Assembly: GCA_026396575.1 (NCBI GenBank)
Contig: JAPLWM010000005.1
Span: 1 to 59,763 of the forward strand
Source of the DNA: Candidatus Komeilibacteria bacterium
GTDB lineage: Bacteria; Patescibacteriota; Patescibacteriia; UBA1558; UBA10009
Direction: 5' to 3'
DNA: 59,763 nucleotides
Numbering within the stretch: the first letter of the stretch is position 1; every line of letters begins with the position of its first letter. The position numbers were made by a program, and so were the translations under genes. Below are positions 1-8,042 of this stretch, piece after piece. The notes under the pieces were generated by a model. The model ran no database searches. It had not been told where the DNA came from and saw only the letters and a list, made by a program, of their open reading frames with translations.

Positions 1-46
1 AAGATATCTTGATTTGGTGGCCTTAGTTAGCTCTTTTTTACCCATG

Positions 47-139
47 TGAGTCATATTTTAACCATAATTAGTGAATTAATTATGGTTAGATTTTAAATGA
101 CTCAATCGATTAGGCCAAAGTTAGAAATTAGATGACTCA
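47..139. repeat. Repeated ATGACTCA motifs and palindrome upstream of parA
   Basis: The octamer ATGACTCA occurs at 97-104 and 132-139, and its reverse complement at 47-54. Between the first two lies a perfect 12-bp inverted repeat (59-70 and 77-88, TAACCATAATTA arms). The two direct copies are followed by similar bases (ATCGATTA and ACGCGATTA). This could be a partition-linked binding site or an operator for parAB. It does not resemble the common parS palindrome, so its role is unknown. Confidence 0.45.
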
Positions 140-150
140 ACGCGATTAAA

Positions 151-179
151 TTGATAATTTCCCAAATTTTCAGTATACT
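151..179 (+). promoter_or_regulatory. Promoter of parA-parB
   Basis: TTGATA at 151-156 and TATACT at 174-179 are separated by 17 bp, a good sigma70-type promoter. The expected start near 186 gives a leader of about 75 nt that contains a perfect 12-bp hairpin (200-211 with 216-227). Because the transcript begins downstream of 180, it excludes the upstream in-frame ATG at 180 and supports the ATG at 261 for ParA. Confidence 0.7.
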
Positions 180-260
180 ATGTATAAGCTCCTCAGCTCG
201 GAAGTGAAAAAGTTTACTTTTTCACTTCTCTCGCTTTACGTCGCTTATAATTACCACAAT

Positions 261-1028
261 ATGGCCAGGGTAATTTCCATTATCAATCAAAAAGGCGGAG
301 TGGGTAAAACCACCACGGCCGTTAATTTGGCAGCTTACTTGGCCGCTTACGGCCAGAAGGTTCTTTTAATTGATATTGACCCGCAAGGCAACGCTTCTTC
401 GGGTTTGGGCGTTAATTACCAGGATTTGGCCAAAGGCATTTACGATGTGATGATGATTGATCCGGTAACTTTTGAAGAAGTGATTTTGGAAACCGAAGTG
501 GATAATTTGCATCTGGCTCCGGCCAATTTGAATTTAGCCGGCGCCAACGTGGAGCTGGTAGGCGTGGATCGCCGAGAATTCCGCTTATTGGATAACCTGC
601 GCCGGATTACCGGCGATTATGATTTTATTTTAATCGACAATCCGCCCAGTTTGGGGCTGTTAACTTTAAACGGCATGGTAGCGGCCGATGAGCTGTTGAT
701 TCCGGTGCAATGCGAATACTATGCCTTGGAGGGTTTATCCCAATTATTATACACCATTAACTTGGTGCAGAATAATTTAAAGCCGGAGCTGAATATTTTG
801 GGTGCGGTGTTAACTATGTTCGACGGTCGGAATAAATTATCGGAAGCGGTCTTTAACGAATTGTATCAGCATTTCCCCAGGAAAATTTTCCGTTCGGTAA
901 TCCCGAGAAGCGTCCGTTTGGCCGAAGCGCCTTCTTACGGCAAATCGATTTTACAATACGATCCGCATTGCCGGGGCGCCAGGGCCTATCAGCGTTTGGC
1001 GGAAGAAGTTATTTTATCTAAGCGATAA
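261..1028 (+). CDS. parA: ParA/Soj-family chromosome partitioning ATPase
   Basis: ParA is a Walker-type ATPase that binds DNA in its ATP-bound dimeric form and works with ParB to segregate the chromosome origin. The deviant Walker A box KGGVGKTT lies at residues 11-18 and a DIDPQGN box at about 40-46. The 255-aa length is typical of the small Soj/ParA class, which lacks an N-terminal HTH. The frame is open from 180, but the promoter at 151-179 and alignment to the family start (MARVISIINQKGG) favour 261. ParB follows after 4 bp, so the two are co-transcribed. There is no clear Shine-Dalgarno site before the start. Confidence 0.95.
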   Translation: MARVISIINQKGGVGKTTTAVNLAAYLAAYGQKVLLIDIDPQGNASSGLGVNYQDLAKGIYDVMMIDPVTFEEVILETEVDNLHLAPANLNLAGANVELVGVDRREFRLLDNLRRITGDYDFILIDNPPSLGLLTLNGMVAADELLIPVQCEYYALEGLSQLLYTINLVQNNLKPELNILGAVLTMFDGRNKLSEAVFNELYQHFPRKIFRSVIPRSVRLAEAPSYGKSILQYDPHCRGARAYQRLAEEVILSKR

Positions 1029-1032
1029 TTTT

Positions 1033-1920
1033 ATGTTAAAAGGAGGTTTAGGCAGGGGATTAAGCTCGTTAATCCCGCAAAAATTAAATATTACCGGCAT
1101 TGAATCGGATTTTTCTGGTTTGCCACAAACAGTAGCTCAAGATTTGGGCGAGCGGGTCAAAGAAATTGAGCTTGGCAAAATTGCCGTTAATCCCCATCAG
1201 CCACGCGAGAATTTTGACCACGGCGATTTGGAAGATTTGGTTAATTCCATAAAAAAGCACGGCATTTTACAGCCGCTGATTGCGGTGGATTTATCGGGCG
1301 GGCAATATCAGTTGGTTGCCGGCGAGCGTAGATTGCGGGCTGCCCAAATTTTAGAGCTTAAAACCGTGCCCTGTTTGGTGCGCAAAGCCCAAGAGCAGGA
1401 ACAGCTGGAACTGGCCTTGATTGAAAATCTGCAGCGCTCGGACCTTAATTGTTTGGAAGAAGCTCGGGCTTACAAAAAATTAATGGAAGAATTCAATTTA
1501 ACCCAGGAAGAAGTTGGGATTAGAGTCGGAAAAAAGCGCCCCACCATTGCCAATGCCTTGCGATTATTGGATTTGCCCCAAGAAATCCAAACGGCTTTAA
1601 AGGAGGGCCGGATCACTGGAAGCCACGCCAAGGTAATTTTATCGGCCGAAACCGAAGCCGAGCGCTTAAAGTTGTTCCACCAGATTGTTAAGCTTAATTT
1701 AACCGTTAATCAATCAGCTGGCGAAGTAAGGCGGGTGCGGGTAAAAGGCCACGAGCGGATAATTTCCAAAGATTTGGAAACGGCCGAACAGGAAGACGGT
1801 TTGCGTTTGGCTTTGGGCACCAGAGTTTCCATAACCAAAAAAGGCACCGGCGGAACCATTGCCATAGATTTTTATTCAACCGAAGAATTAAGCGGCATTA
1901 TCGGCAAAATTGTAAAATAA
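1033..1920 (+). CDS. parB: ParB/Spo0J-family partition protein
   Basis: ParB is the CTP-dependent DNA clamp that loads at parS and stimulates ParA. The 295-aa protein opens with the family N-terminal GLGRGLSSLIP (contacts ParA), followed by NPHQPR (about 53-58) and the CTP-binding GERR box (97-100). A HTH region sits around residues 150-180, and a C-terminal dimerisation segment follows. It lies 4 bp after parA. No canonical parS palindrome was seen in the neighbouring intergenic regions, so the binding site may lie elsewhere or be divergent. The 3' end meets the convergent RelA/SpoT gene with a 1-bp gap. Confidence 0.95.
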   Translation: MLKGGLGRGLSSLIPQKLNITGIESDFSGLPQTVAQDLGERVKEIELGKIAVNPHQPRENFDHGDLEDLVNSIKKHGILQPLIAVDLSGGQYQLVAGERRLRAAQILELKTVPCLVRKAQEQEQLELALIENLQRSDLNCLEEARAYKKLMEEFNLTQEEVGIRVGKKRPTIANALRLLDLPQEIQTALKEGRITGSHAKVILSAETEAERLKLFHQIVKLNLTVNQSAGEVRRVRVKGHERIISKDLETAEQEDGLRLALGTRVSITKKGTGGTIAIDFYSTEELSGIIGKIVK

Positions 1921-1921
1921 A

Positions 1922-3385
1922 TCAGCCTTTCAGCAGTTTGCTTTTCCGGCTGGTTTCTTTTTTTCTCAAAGTTTGCCTGATTTTTTCCTTGGCGGCGTTG
2001 GTAATAACAAAATTAAGCCAATCTTCATTGGGCGTCGTGCGGTTTTTATTGATTAAAATTTCCACCACGTCGCCGTTTTTTAATTTTGTTTCCAGCGGGG
2101 CGATTTGGTCGTTAATCATGGCGCCGACGCATTTATCGCCGATGTCGGTATGGATGGTATAGGCAAAATCCACCGGGCAGGCGCCTTCGGGCAGGTCAAT
2201 GACGTCGCCTTTGGGGGTAAAAACAAAAATATGATTCTGGAAAAAACCCACTTTTACCTCTTTTAAATAGGCCTGGTTATCGGCCAATTTTTTTTGGACT
2301 TCCAGCAGATTTTTTAACCAATCGGTTTTTTCTTTGGTCAGAGAGCGGTTGGACAGTTCTTTGTAGTGCCAGTGGGCGGCCACGCCGTATTCGGCCAGTT
2401 CGTGCATTTCCAGATCCCGGATTTGGAATTCCACCACTTTGCCTTTATCGGCAAAAACGGTGGTATGCAGGCTTTGGTAGCCGTTTGGCTTGGGCTGGGC
2501 GATGTAATCCTTAATCCGGCCTTTTAACGGCACCCATTTTTTATGGATAATGCCTAAAACCCGGTAGCAGTCGGCCACGTTTTTGGTAATAATCCTGACG
2601 GCGATTAAATCGTAAATTTTATTGATGTCTTTGTCTTTTTCCAGCAGTTTTTTATAGAGCGAGTAAAGGTATTTCATCCGGCCATGGATGGAAATGATTT
2701 CTATTTTGTTTTCCAGCAGTTCCTTTTGGACGATTTTTTTTATTTTTTCAATGTATTTTTTTTCAATTTTCAATTTATCTTCGGAAACGCTTAAAGCCCA
2801 GTCGTATTCCTTTGGATAAGCGTAAGGAAAAGCCAAATCTTCCAAAATGCCGCGCATTTCGCCCATGCCCAGGCGGTTGGCAATGGGCGCGTAAATTTCC
2901 AAGGTTTCCAAGGCCACCCGGCGGCGCTTATCCGGCCGGTTAAAGCTTAAAGTTTCCAAATTGTGCCAGCGGTCGGCGAATTTTATTAAAATCACCCGGA
3001 TATCGTCGCTCATGGCGATAAACATCCGGCGCAAATTTTCGGCATAGCGCTCCAGGCCGCGGTATTTTAAAGTGCCCAGCTTGGTAATGCCTTCCACCAG
3101 TTTGGCCACTTCTTTGCCGAATTTCTTCTTTATGTCCTCCAAAGTATAGCTGGTGTCTTCCGGCACATCATGCAACAATCCGGCCGCCAGGGCCGCCAGG
3201 TCCAATCTCATGTCGGCCAGATGATCAACCGTAGCTAAAGAATGCTGGATGTAATCCTCGCCGGACAGACGCTTTTGGCCGGCATGAGCTTGAGCTGCGA
3301 ATTCGTAGGCTTCCAGCAGCATTTGCGGATCGGCCTGCGGATTATAGCTTTGCACCTTTTTTATGATATCCTCGATAGTTAACAT
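1922..3385 (-). CDS. RelA/SpoT-family (p)ppGpp synthetase/hydrolase
   Basis: This bifunctional stringent-response enzyme would make and degrade (p)ppGpp. In 487 aa it carries an HD hydrolase domain (LLHDVPEDT at about 70-78), a synthetase domain (YDLIAVRII, then PNGYQSLHTTV) and a TGS domain near the C-terminus. The C-terminal ZFD/ACT regulatory region of long Rel proteins is missing, so this is a shortened form. The frame is open to 3493, but the first 36 codons would run upstream of the promoter at 3407-3435 and are low complexity, so ATG 3385 was chosen. The stop is TGA, evidence for the standard use of UGA. No Shine-Dalgarno site is visible. Confidence 0.93.
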   Translation of the reverse strand: MLTIEDIIKKVQSYNPQADPQMLLEAYEFAAQAHAGQKRLSGEDYIQHSLATVDHLADMRLDLAALAAGLLHDVPEDTSYTLEDIKKKFGKEVAKLVEGITKLGTLKYRGLERYAENLRRMFIAMSDDIRVILIKFADRWHNLETLSFNRPDKRRRVALETLEIYAPIANRLGMGEMRGILEDLAFPYAYPKEYDWALSVSEDKLKIEKKYIEKIKKIVQKELLENKIEIISIHGRMKYLYSLYKKLLEKDKDINKIYDLIAVRIITKNVADCYRVLGIIHKKWVPLKGRIKDYIAQPKPNGYQSLHTTVFADKGKVVEFQIRDLEMHELAEYGVAAHWHYKELSNRSLTKEKTDWLKNLLEVQKKLADNQAYLKEVKVGFFQNHIFVFTPKGDVIDLPEGACPVDFAYTIHTDIGDKCVGAMINDQIAPLETKLKNGDVVEILINKNRTTPNEDWLNFVITNAAKEKIRQTLRKKETSRKSKLLKG

Positions 3386-3406
3386 AAAGGAGATAATAGT
3401 ATAGTT

Positions 3407-3435
3407 ATTGTAATTATAAAAGTAATTATAGTCAA
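3407..3435 (-). promoter_or_regulatory. Promoter of the RelA/SpoT gene
   Basis: On the minus strand TTGACT (3430-3435) and TACAAT (3407-3412) are spaced by 17 bp. The predicted start near 3400 gives a leader of about 15 nt before the ATG at 3385. Confidence 0.55.
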
Positions 3436-3437
3436 AT

Positions 3438-3551
3438 AAAAAGGCCCGGCCTTGCCTGACGATAAAATTATAATAAACAATGTAGGGGCACAATATGTTG
3501 TGCCCCTACAATTTAAACGGCGTAATAATTATGGCAAGGCCGGGCCTTTTT
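3438..3551. repeat. REP-like palindrome nested inside a GC-rich inverted repeat
   Basis: Outer 19-bp perfect inverted repeats lie at 3438-3456 and 3533-3551 (AAAAAGGCCCGGCCTTGCC type) and enclose a second perfect hairpin, 3481-3493 with 3498-3510 (arm TGTAGGGGCACAA). The outer arms overlap the folC stop codon, and on the minus strand end in a T-run, so they look like the folC terminator. The inner TGTAGGGGC hairpin resembles REP/MITE palindromes mobilised by Y1 transposases such as the one at 37476. Confidence 0.7.
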
Positions 3552-4803
3552 AAAAACTGCGCCGTTTTTTAAGGATTTGTTCTTCGGTTAGCCAATGCGT
3601 CCGAAGCTCCCCTGTTAAAAAGAAGGAACCGCAAATAATCAGGCAATCGCGGCGCTTGGTAATTTTTAAGCCATGTTCAAGCGCCTGGTAAGGATCTAAA
3701 TATAATTGGGGTTTTAGTTTAGGTTTAATGTTTTTGGCAATAACAGCCAAATGTTTTAAATCGGCCGTAGTCCTAAAAGGCATTAAAAATCTGGTCAACA
3801 GCAAATTATCGGCTAAGGGCACGATGGTTTTTAAAGAATTATCCAAATCTTTGTTGCCGCTCAAGCCCAAAATAATATTTTTTTTGCCAGGTATGGTTTT
3901 TAACCTATTGGCCAAAAATTTCAGCTTGCTGGGGTTATGCGAGCCGTCTAAAATTACCAGCGGTTCGGTTTGCATTATTTCAAACCTACAGGGCAATTTG
4001 GCGGTTTTTATTCCCTGTTCAATGTAGCGCTCTTCAATTTTTAAATAACGGGCAATGGCTGTCGCTAAGGCGACATTTGGATCGTCTTTCGATTTAATCA
4101 TTGTAAACGGCGTATTCGTAGTCGCGCACTTTTTAGCTAAAAGTTTTAACAGCGGTTTTCTGGTTTCGGCGGTAAAAAAGGCTGAACCCTTTTTAATAAT
4201 CCCGGCTTTATCAACGGCGATTTTTTTCAAAGTTTTGCCTAAAATTTCCTGATGGTCGAAATTAATATTGGTAATGGCCGTAACCAGCGGTTTTAAAATT
4301 ACATTGGTGGCGTCGTGGGTGCCGCCCAAACCAGCTTCCAGCACCACGTATTGGCATTTTTTTTGCTTAAAATACAAAAAAGCCAGGGCCAAAAAAGTTT
4401 CAAAATAAGAAGGCAATCCCAAGGGCGAGGTTTTAGCGCACCGGGCAAGGGCCGGTTTGATTTTTTCCATTAAAGCGGCAAATTCGGCTGGGGCAATATA
4501 TCGGCTGTTCACTTTAATCCGTTCAATGGAGGTGGTGGGATGCGGGGAAAAATAAGCGCCGGTTTTATTGCCCGCGGCGGTTAAAATTTCTTGGATTACA
4601 TTAACGGTCGTGCCTTTGCCGGAAGTGCCCGTAATATGGATATATTTAAAGCCCAAATGTGGATTGCCCAGTAAATTTAAAAAATAACGCAGCCGTTCCA
4701 AATAAACGGAGCGGTCCTTGGCGTTTAGCAAATAGTCCTGAATCGGCAGATTTAACAGCGATTCCAGGAATTTTACCGCTTGTTGGTATTTATTAAAACT
4801 CAT
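3550..4803 (-). CDS. folC: Folylpolyglutamate synthase / Mur-ligase-type FolC
   Basis: FolC adds glutamate to folates (and in some bacteria to dihydropteroate) using ATP. The 417-aa protein has the family P-loop TGTSGKGTT at about 59-67, a SPHPTTSIERI segment following it, a Mur-ligase central region with AGLGGTHDATNV, and a C-terminal domain with LDGSHNP. The length is normal. Its start overlaps the end of dprA by 4 bp, so it is translationally coupled to it. Whether it acts on dihydropteroate as well cannot be judged from the sequence. Confidence 0.92.
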   Translation of the reverse strand: MSFNKYQQAVKFLESLLNLPIQDYLLNAKDRSVYLERLRYFLNLLGNPHLGFKYIHITGTSGKGTTVNVIQEILTAAGNKTGAYFSPHPTTSIERIKVNSRYIAPAEFAALMEKIKPALARCAKTSPLGLPSYFETFLALAFLYFKQKKCQYVVLEAGLGGTHDATNVILKPLVTAITNINFDHQEILGKTLKKIAVDKAGIIKKGSAFFTAETRKPLLKLLAKKCATTNTPFTMIKSKDDPNVALATAIARYLKIEERYIEQGIKTAKLPCRFEIMQTEPLVILDGSHNPSKLKFLANRLKTIPGKKNIILGLSGNKDLDNSLKTIVPLADNLLLTRFLMPFRTTADLKHLAVIAKNIKPKLKPQLYLDPYQALEHGLKITKRRDCLIICGSFFLTGELRTHWLTEEQILKKRRSF

Positions 4804-5897
4804 AATTTAAGATAACATTGGTTGCCGAGGTTTTTTACTAGGCCTTTAAGCTCCAGCTGCATTAAACTGGCGTTGATAATCGCTGTATCCAGGGTAGCGT
4901 TTTCAGCTATTTTGTCAATGTGTTGGGGTTCACTGCTAAGCAGTTTGTAAATCATTATTTCTTCGGCCGATAAGTTTGGCAGTTTTAGTTCTATTTCCAT
5001 TTGCCCCGGCTCCAGCCCGAAAATTTCCAAAATATCATTGCTTGAAGTTATAACTTTAGCGCCGTTTTTGATTAAATTATCAACACCCGCGGCATTTAAG
5101 GCATTGATGTTTTGCGGCACGGCTAAAACTTCGCGGTTTTGTTCCAAAGCATAAGCGGCCGTAAGCAAAGCGCCGGATTTTTGGGCGGCTTCCATAATTA
5201 ACACAGCATTGGCCAGGCCGGCGATAATCCGATTGCGCAAAGGAAAATGGAAAGTTTGAGCTTTAAGGTGCGGGGGATATTCGGAAATAATCAAGCCGCC
5301 TTTGGCAATTATTTCTTGCGCCAAGTTAACGTTGCTTTGCGGATAAAAACAGTTCCAGTTTAAACCGGAGCCAATTACGGCAATTGTTTGCCCATTATTG
5401 GCTAGAGCCAATTGATGGGCCAGCGTGTCTACGCCCAAAGCACAACCGGAAATAATGTTAACTCCGCGCGTTATAACCGGATTTAATAGTTTTGGCATAA
5501 CCATTTGGCTGTAAGTGGATATTTTTCTGGAACCAACTACCGCTAAATTAAGTTGCCAATTGAAAAGTTTGGCATTACCACGATAATATAGGGCCAAGGG
5601 TGGAGCATAAATTTCTTTTAACAGCATTGGGTAATTTTTATCGGTTAAAGTGATAACTTGGATATTTTCTTTGGCCAAATAGGCGATAATTTTGTCAGGA
5701 TCGATTTTTTGCCGTTCCGCTATAAAATTATGGATTATTTTTTCTTCCAGGCCGGCCTTTCTTAAATCAAAAAAAGAGGCCTTAAACACGGCTTCAGGGG
5801 AGTTTAATTTTTTAATCAGTTTTTTTAAGGTGGCCGGCCCGATGCTGTTCAGCCAATTTAAAGAAACCAGGTATTTATCCGTTAAATCGCTTTTCAT
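4800..5897 (-). CDS. dprA: DNA processing protein DprA/Smf
   Basis: DprA protects incoming single-stranded DNA and loads RecA during natural transformation. The 365 residues show an N-terminal helix-hairpin-helix region (SIGPATLKKL), a Rossmann-like DprA core with GSRKIS, SGCALGVDTLAH, AVIGSGL and FPLRNRIIAGL, and a C-terminal winged-helix domain (EIMIYKLL onward). It heads a short folC operon. Together with comEC (38044-40322) and the pilin-like gene at 12732, it points to DNA uptake capability. Confidence 0.94.
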   Translation of the reverse strand: MKSDLTDKYLVSLNWLNSIGPATLKKLIKKLNSPEAVFKASFFDLRKAGLEEKIIHNFIAERQKIDPDKIIAYLAKENIQVITLTDKNYPMLLKEIYAPPLALYYRGNAKLFNWQLNLAVVGSRKISTYSQMVMPKLLNPVITRGVNIISGCALGVDTLAHQLALANNGQTIAVIGSGLNWNCFYPQSNVNLAQEIIAKGGLIISEYPPHLKAQTFHFPLRNRIIAGLANAVLIMEAAQKSGALLTAAYALEQNREVLAVPQNINALNAAGVDNLIKNGAKVITSSNDILEIFGLEPGQMEIELKLPNLSAEEIMIYKLLSSEPQHIDKIAENATLDTAIINASLMQLELKGLVKNLGNQCYLKL

Positions 5898-5949
5898 ATG
5901 GCATCAGCTTAGTATATGGGGTAATTTTGTCAAGCAATTTACCCCCTTC

Positions 5950-5979
5950 TTGACAGCAAATCTTGTCTTTTGTTAAGAT
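5950..5979 (+). promoter_or_regulatory. Promoter of the candidate ncRNA
   Basis: TTGACA (5950-5955) and TAAGAT (5974-5979) with an 18-bp spacer lie on the plus strand, between two minus-strand genes and with no plus-strand open frame downstream. The start is expected near 5986. Confidence 0.7.
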
Positions 5980-5985
5980 AGGGTA

Positions 5986-6130
5986 TCGTTGAAAAATATG
6001 GGGTTTTACTTAAAGTTCTGCTTGCCAGCGGCTCGTAGGCCGGGGTTGCCCTCCTAACTTCCGGCCGGTAGCCACCAAGCTAAGGTTCCGCCTCTTGTAG
6101 GCCGGTTTCTTACGCTGGCAGGTAGTATTT
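5986..6130 (+). ncRNA. Candidate structured small RNA, family not identified
   Basis: A strong plus-strand promoter leads into about 140 nt with no coding potential but rich base pairing. A 10-bp outer stem is formed by 6021-6030 and 6113-6122. Inside it, GGCCGG near 6038 pairs with CCGGCC near 6061, extended by GGCT/AGCC, and a second small hairpin forms around 6088-6103, giving a three-way junction. I checked for SRP RNA (GGAA tetraloop with AGCA internal loop) and tmRNA features and found no convincing match. It could be a divergent 6S-like or a lineage-specific RNA. The 3' end is approximate and converges on pth. Confidence 0.55.
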
Positions 6131-6139
6131 TAGGCAAAA

Positions 6140-6697
6140 TTAATTGTATTTATTCATCACTTTTTCCAGCGGTTCAGCCATGAGCATTTTTATGGCTTCA
6201 GCCGCCGTATTGATTGCTTCTTTGATTTTATTCTTTTCTGTTAGTCCAAATTTTTGCAGAACGAATTTTTCGGCCGGTTGCTTGGCAGAGTTGCCGTTGC
6301 CAATGCCAATCCGAACTCTTATAAATTTTTTGGTTTTTAAGTGTTCTATAATTGATTTAATGCCATTATGTCCGCCGGCTGATTCAAATTGGCCGATTCT
6401 TATTTTTCCCAAAGGCAAATCCAAATCATCGTAAACTACAAAAATATCTTCGGGTTTTGCTTGATGGTTTTTGGCGGCATAAGCCGCGGCTTCACCGGAG
6501 TTATTCATGAAAGTTAAGGGTTTAATCAATTCAACCGCCATTTCGTTAAGTTGGGTTTTTAAATATAGCAGTTTGGCTTTCTTATTTTCCGCCCATTGTT
6601 CTTGCCTGACTAAAGAATCCAAAACCAGCCAGCCCGTGTTATGGCGGGTTTTTTCGTATTCTTTACCGGGATTGCCTAAGCCCACGATCAGCTTCAT
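6140..6697 (-). CDS. pth: Peptidyl-tRNA hydrolase
   Basis: Pth recycles peptidyl-tRNA released from stalled ribosomes. The N-terminus MKLIVGLGNPGKEYEKTRHN contains the family's catalytic His (in TRHNTG). LTFMNNSGEA, VYDDLDLPLGKIR and GGHNGIKSI follow in the usual order. The length is 186 aa. ATG 6697 was chosen because the family begins at this Met; a TTG at 6712 would add five residues and overlap the der stop. Der ends 4 bp upstream, so the two are coupled. Confidence 0.95.
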   Translation of the reverse strand: MKLIVGLGNPGKEYEKTRHNTGWLVLDSLVRQEQWAENKKAKLLYLKTQLNEMAVELIKPLTFMNNSGEAAAYAAKNHQAKPEDIFVVYDDLDLPLGKIRIGQFESAGGHNGIKSIIEHLKTKKFIRVRIGIGNGNSAKQPAEKFVLQKFGLTEKNKIKEAINTAAEAIKMLMAEPLEKVMNKYN

Positions 6698-6701
6698 ATA
6701 T

Positions 6702-8042
6702 TTAGATGCCAAGTTTGCGCACCTTAATTATAATCGGTGTGCCGAAAAAACCAAAATGCTCACGCAAGCGGTTTTCAATAAAGCGAAAATAGGAAAAATG
6801 CAGGTCCGATTGGAAGTCCTTGAGAATTTCAAAACACGGGGGATTGGTGCCGGTTTGCTTTAAGCCGTAAATGCGGGGCTGCTTGGTGCCCTTGCCCCTG
6901 GCCGGCGGCTGGGTAGCTAAGAGTTTCTTTAAAAACTTATCCATGGCATTATCGGTAATTTCCCTGAAGCGTTCCTCATAGGCGGTTTTAGCCGTTTCCA
7001 AAACTTTATTAACCCGCTGTTTTTCCAGAGCCGAAATAAAAATAACCGGAGCAAAGCTTAGAAAAGGGAAGAAGCGTTTGTAGTATTTGGTAAACTTATT
7101 GATGGTTTCGTCGGTTTTATCGCCGATCAAATCCCATTTGTTGGCTAAAATTATCAAGCTGGCCTGGGAACTTAAAATTACATCGGCCAAATGGGCATCC
7201 TGCTTGCTTAATTTTTCGGCAGCGTCCGTTACCAGCACCGTCACATCGGCCTTGGCAATGCGGCTTAAAGCCTGGGCCACGCTGGATTTTTCCAATTTAT
7301 TCTGGATGTGCCCCTGCCTTCTGATGCCGGCGGTATCTATTAAAATGTAGGGCTGGCCGCGGTAATTCAAATAGATATCCTGCGAATCGCGGGTGGTATA
7401 GGGCATGGGGCTGACAATTACCCGTTCTTCGCCCAAAATGGCGTTAACCAAAGAAGACTTGCCCACGTTTGGTTTGCCGATGATGGCGATTTTAATCGGT
7501 TTGATCGTTTCGGCAATTTTGCTTTTGCCTTTCCTTTTTAAGGTTTTGAAAATTTTATAAACTTCGTCCAGCAGATCGCCGGTGCCGCTGCCGGAAATAG
7601 CGGAAACGGCAAAGGCCTCGCCCAAGCCGAACTGGTAAAAATCGGCCAGCTGTTTTTTTAGGCCGGCATTGTCCGCTTTATTGGCCACCACTAAAACTGG
7701 CTTTGTTTGCTTTCTTAAAATATTGGCTACGGTTTTATCCTGGGCGGTTACGCCCAGCTTGGCGTCCACCATGAATAAAATTACGTCGGCTTCGCTGATG
7801 GCAAAATGCGCCTGTTTAACCACTTCTTTCTCCAGCTCTTTTTCATGGACCAAGTCCACCCCGCCGGTATCGATTAAAATAAAAGTTTCGCCGCGCCATA
7901 GCACTTGGCCGTAATTACGGTCGCGGGTAGTGCCGGGAATATTGGAAACAATCGCTTTCTTCTCCTCGGTTAAGCGGTTAAAGAGAGTGGATTTGCCGGT
8001 GTTGGCCCGGCCGACAATGGCAACTTTTATTTGTTTGGTCAT
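6702..8042 (-). CDS. der: Ribosome assembly GTPase Der (EngA)
   Basis: Der has two tandem GTPase domains and a C-terminal KH-like domain and matures the 50S subunit. The two P-loops are GRANTGKST (about 10-18) and GKPNVGKSS (about 190). DTGG and DTAG switch II boxes and NKAD and NKWD specificity boxes follow in each. The C-terminus has the KH-like region ending RKLGI. The 446-aa length is standard. It overlaps the upstream LCP gene by 4 bp. Confidence 0.96.
   Translation of the reverse strand: MTKQIKVAIVGRANTGKSTLFNRLTEEKKAIVSNIPGTTRDRNYGQVLWRGETFILIDTGGVDLVHEKELEKEVVKQAHFAISEADVILFMVDAKLGVTAQDKTVANILRKQTKPVLVVANKADNAGLKKQLADFYQFGLGEAFAVSAISGSGTGDLLDEVYKIFKTLKRKGKSKIAETIKPIKIAIIGKPNVGKSSLVNAILGEERVIVSPMPYTTRDSQDIYLNYRGQPYILIDTAGIRRQGHIQNKLEKSSVAQALSRIAKADVTVLVTDAAEKLSKQDAHLADVILSSQASLIILANKWDLIGDKTDETINKFTKYYKRFFPFLSFAPVIFISALEKQRVNKVLETAKTAYEERFREITDNAMDKFLKKLLATQPPARGKGTKQPRIYGLKQTGTNPPCFEILKDFQSDLHFSYFRFIENRLREHFGFFGTPIIIKVRKLGI

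Noticed and set aside
180..260. An upstream start for ParA
   Set aside because: The sequence forms the transcript leader with a perfect hairpin, and the promoter's predicted start lies downstream of 180.
5986..6130. SRP RNA or tmRNA at the structured spacer
   Set aside because: On neither strand could I find the SRP apical GGAA loop with its conserved internal loop, and the region is far too short and lacks a tag frame for tmRNA.
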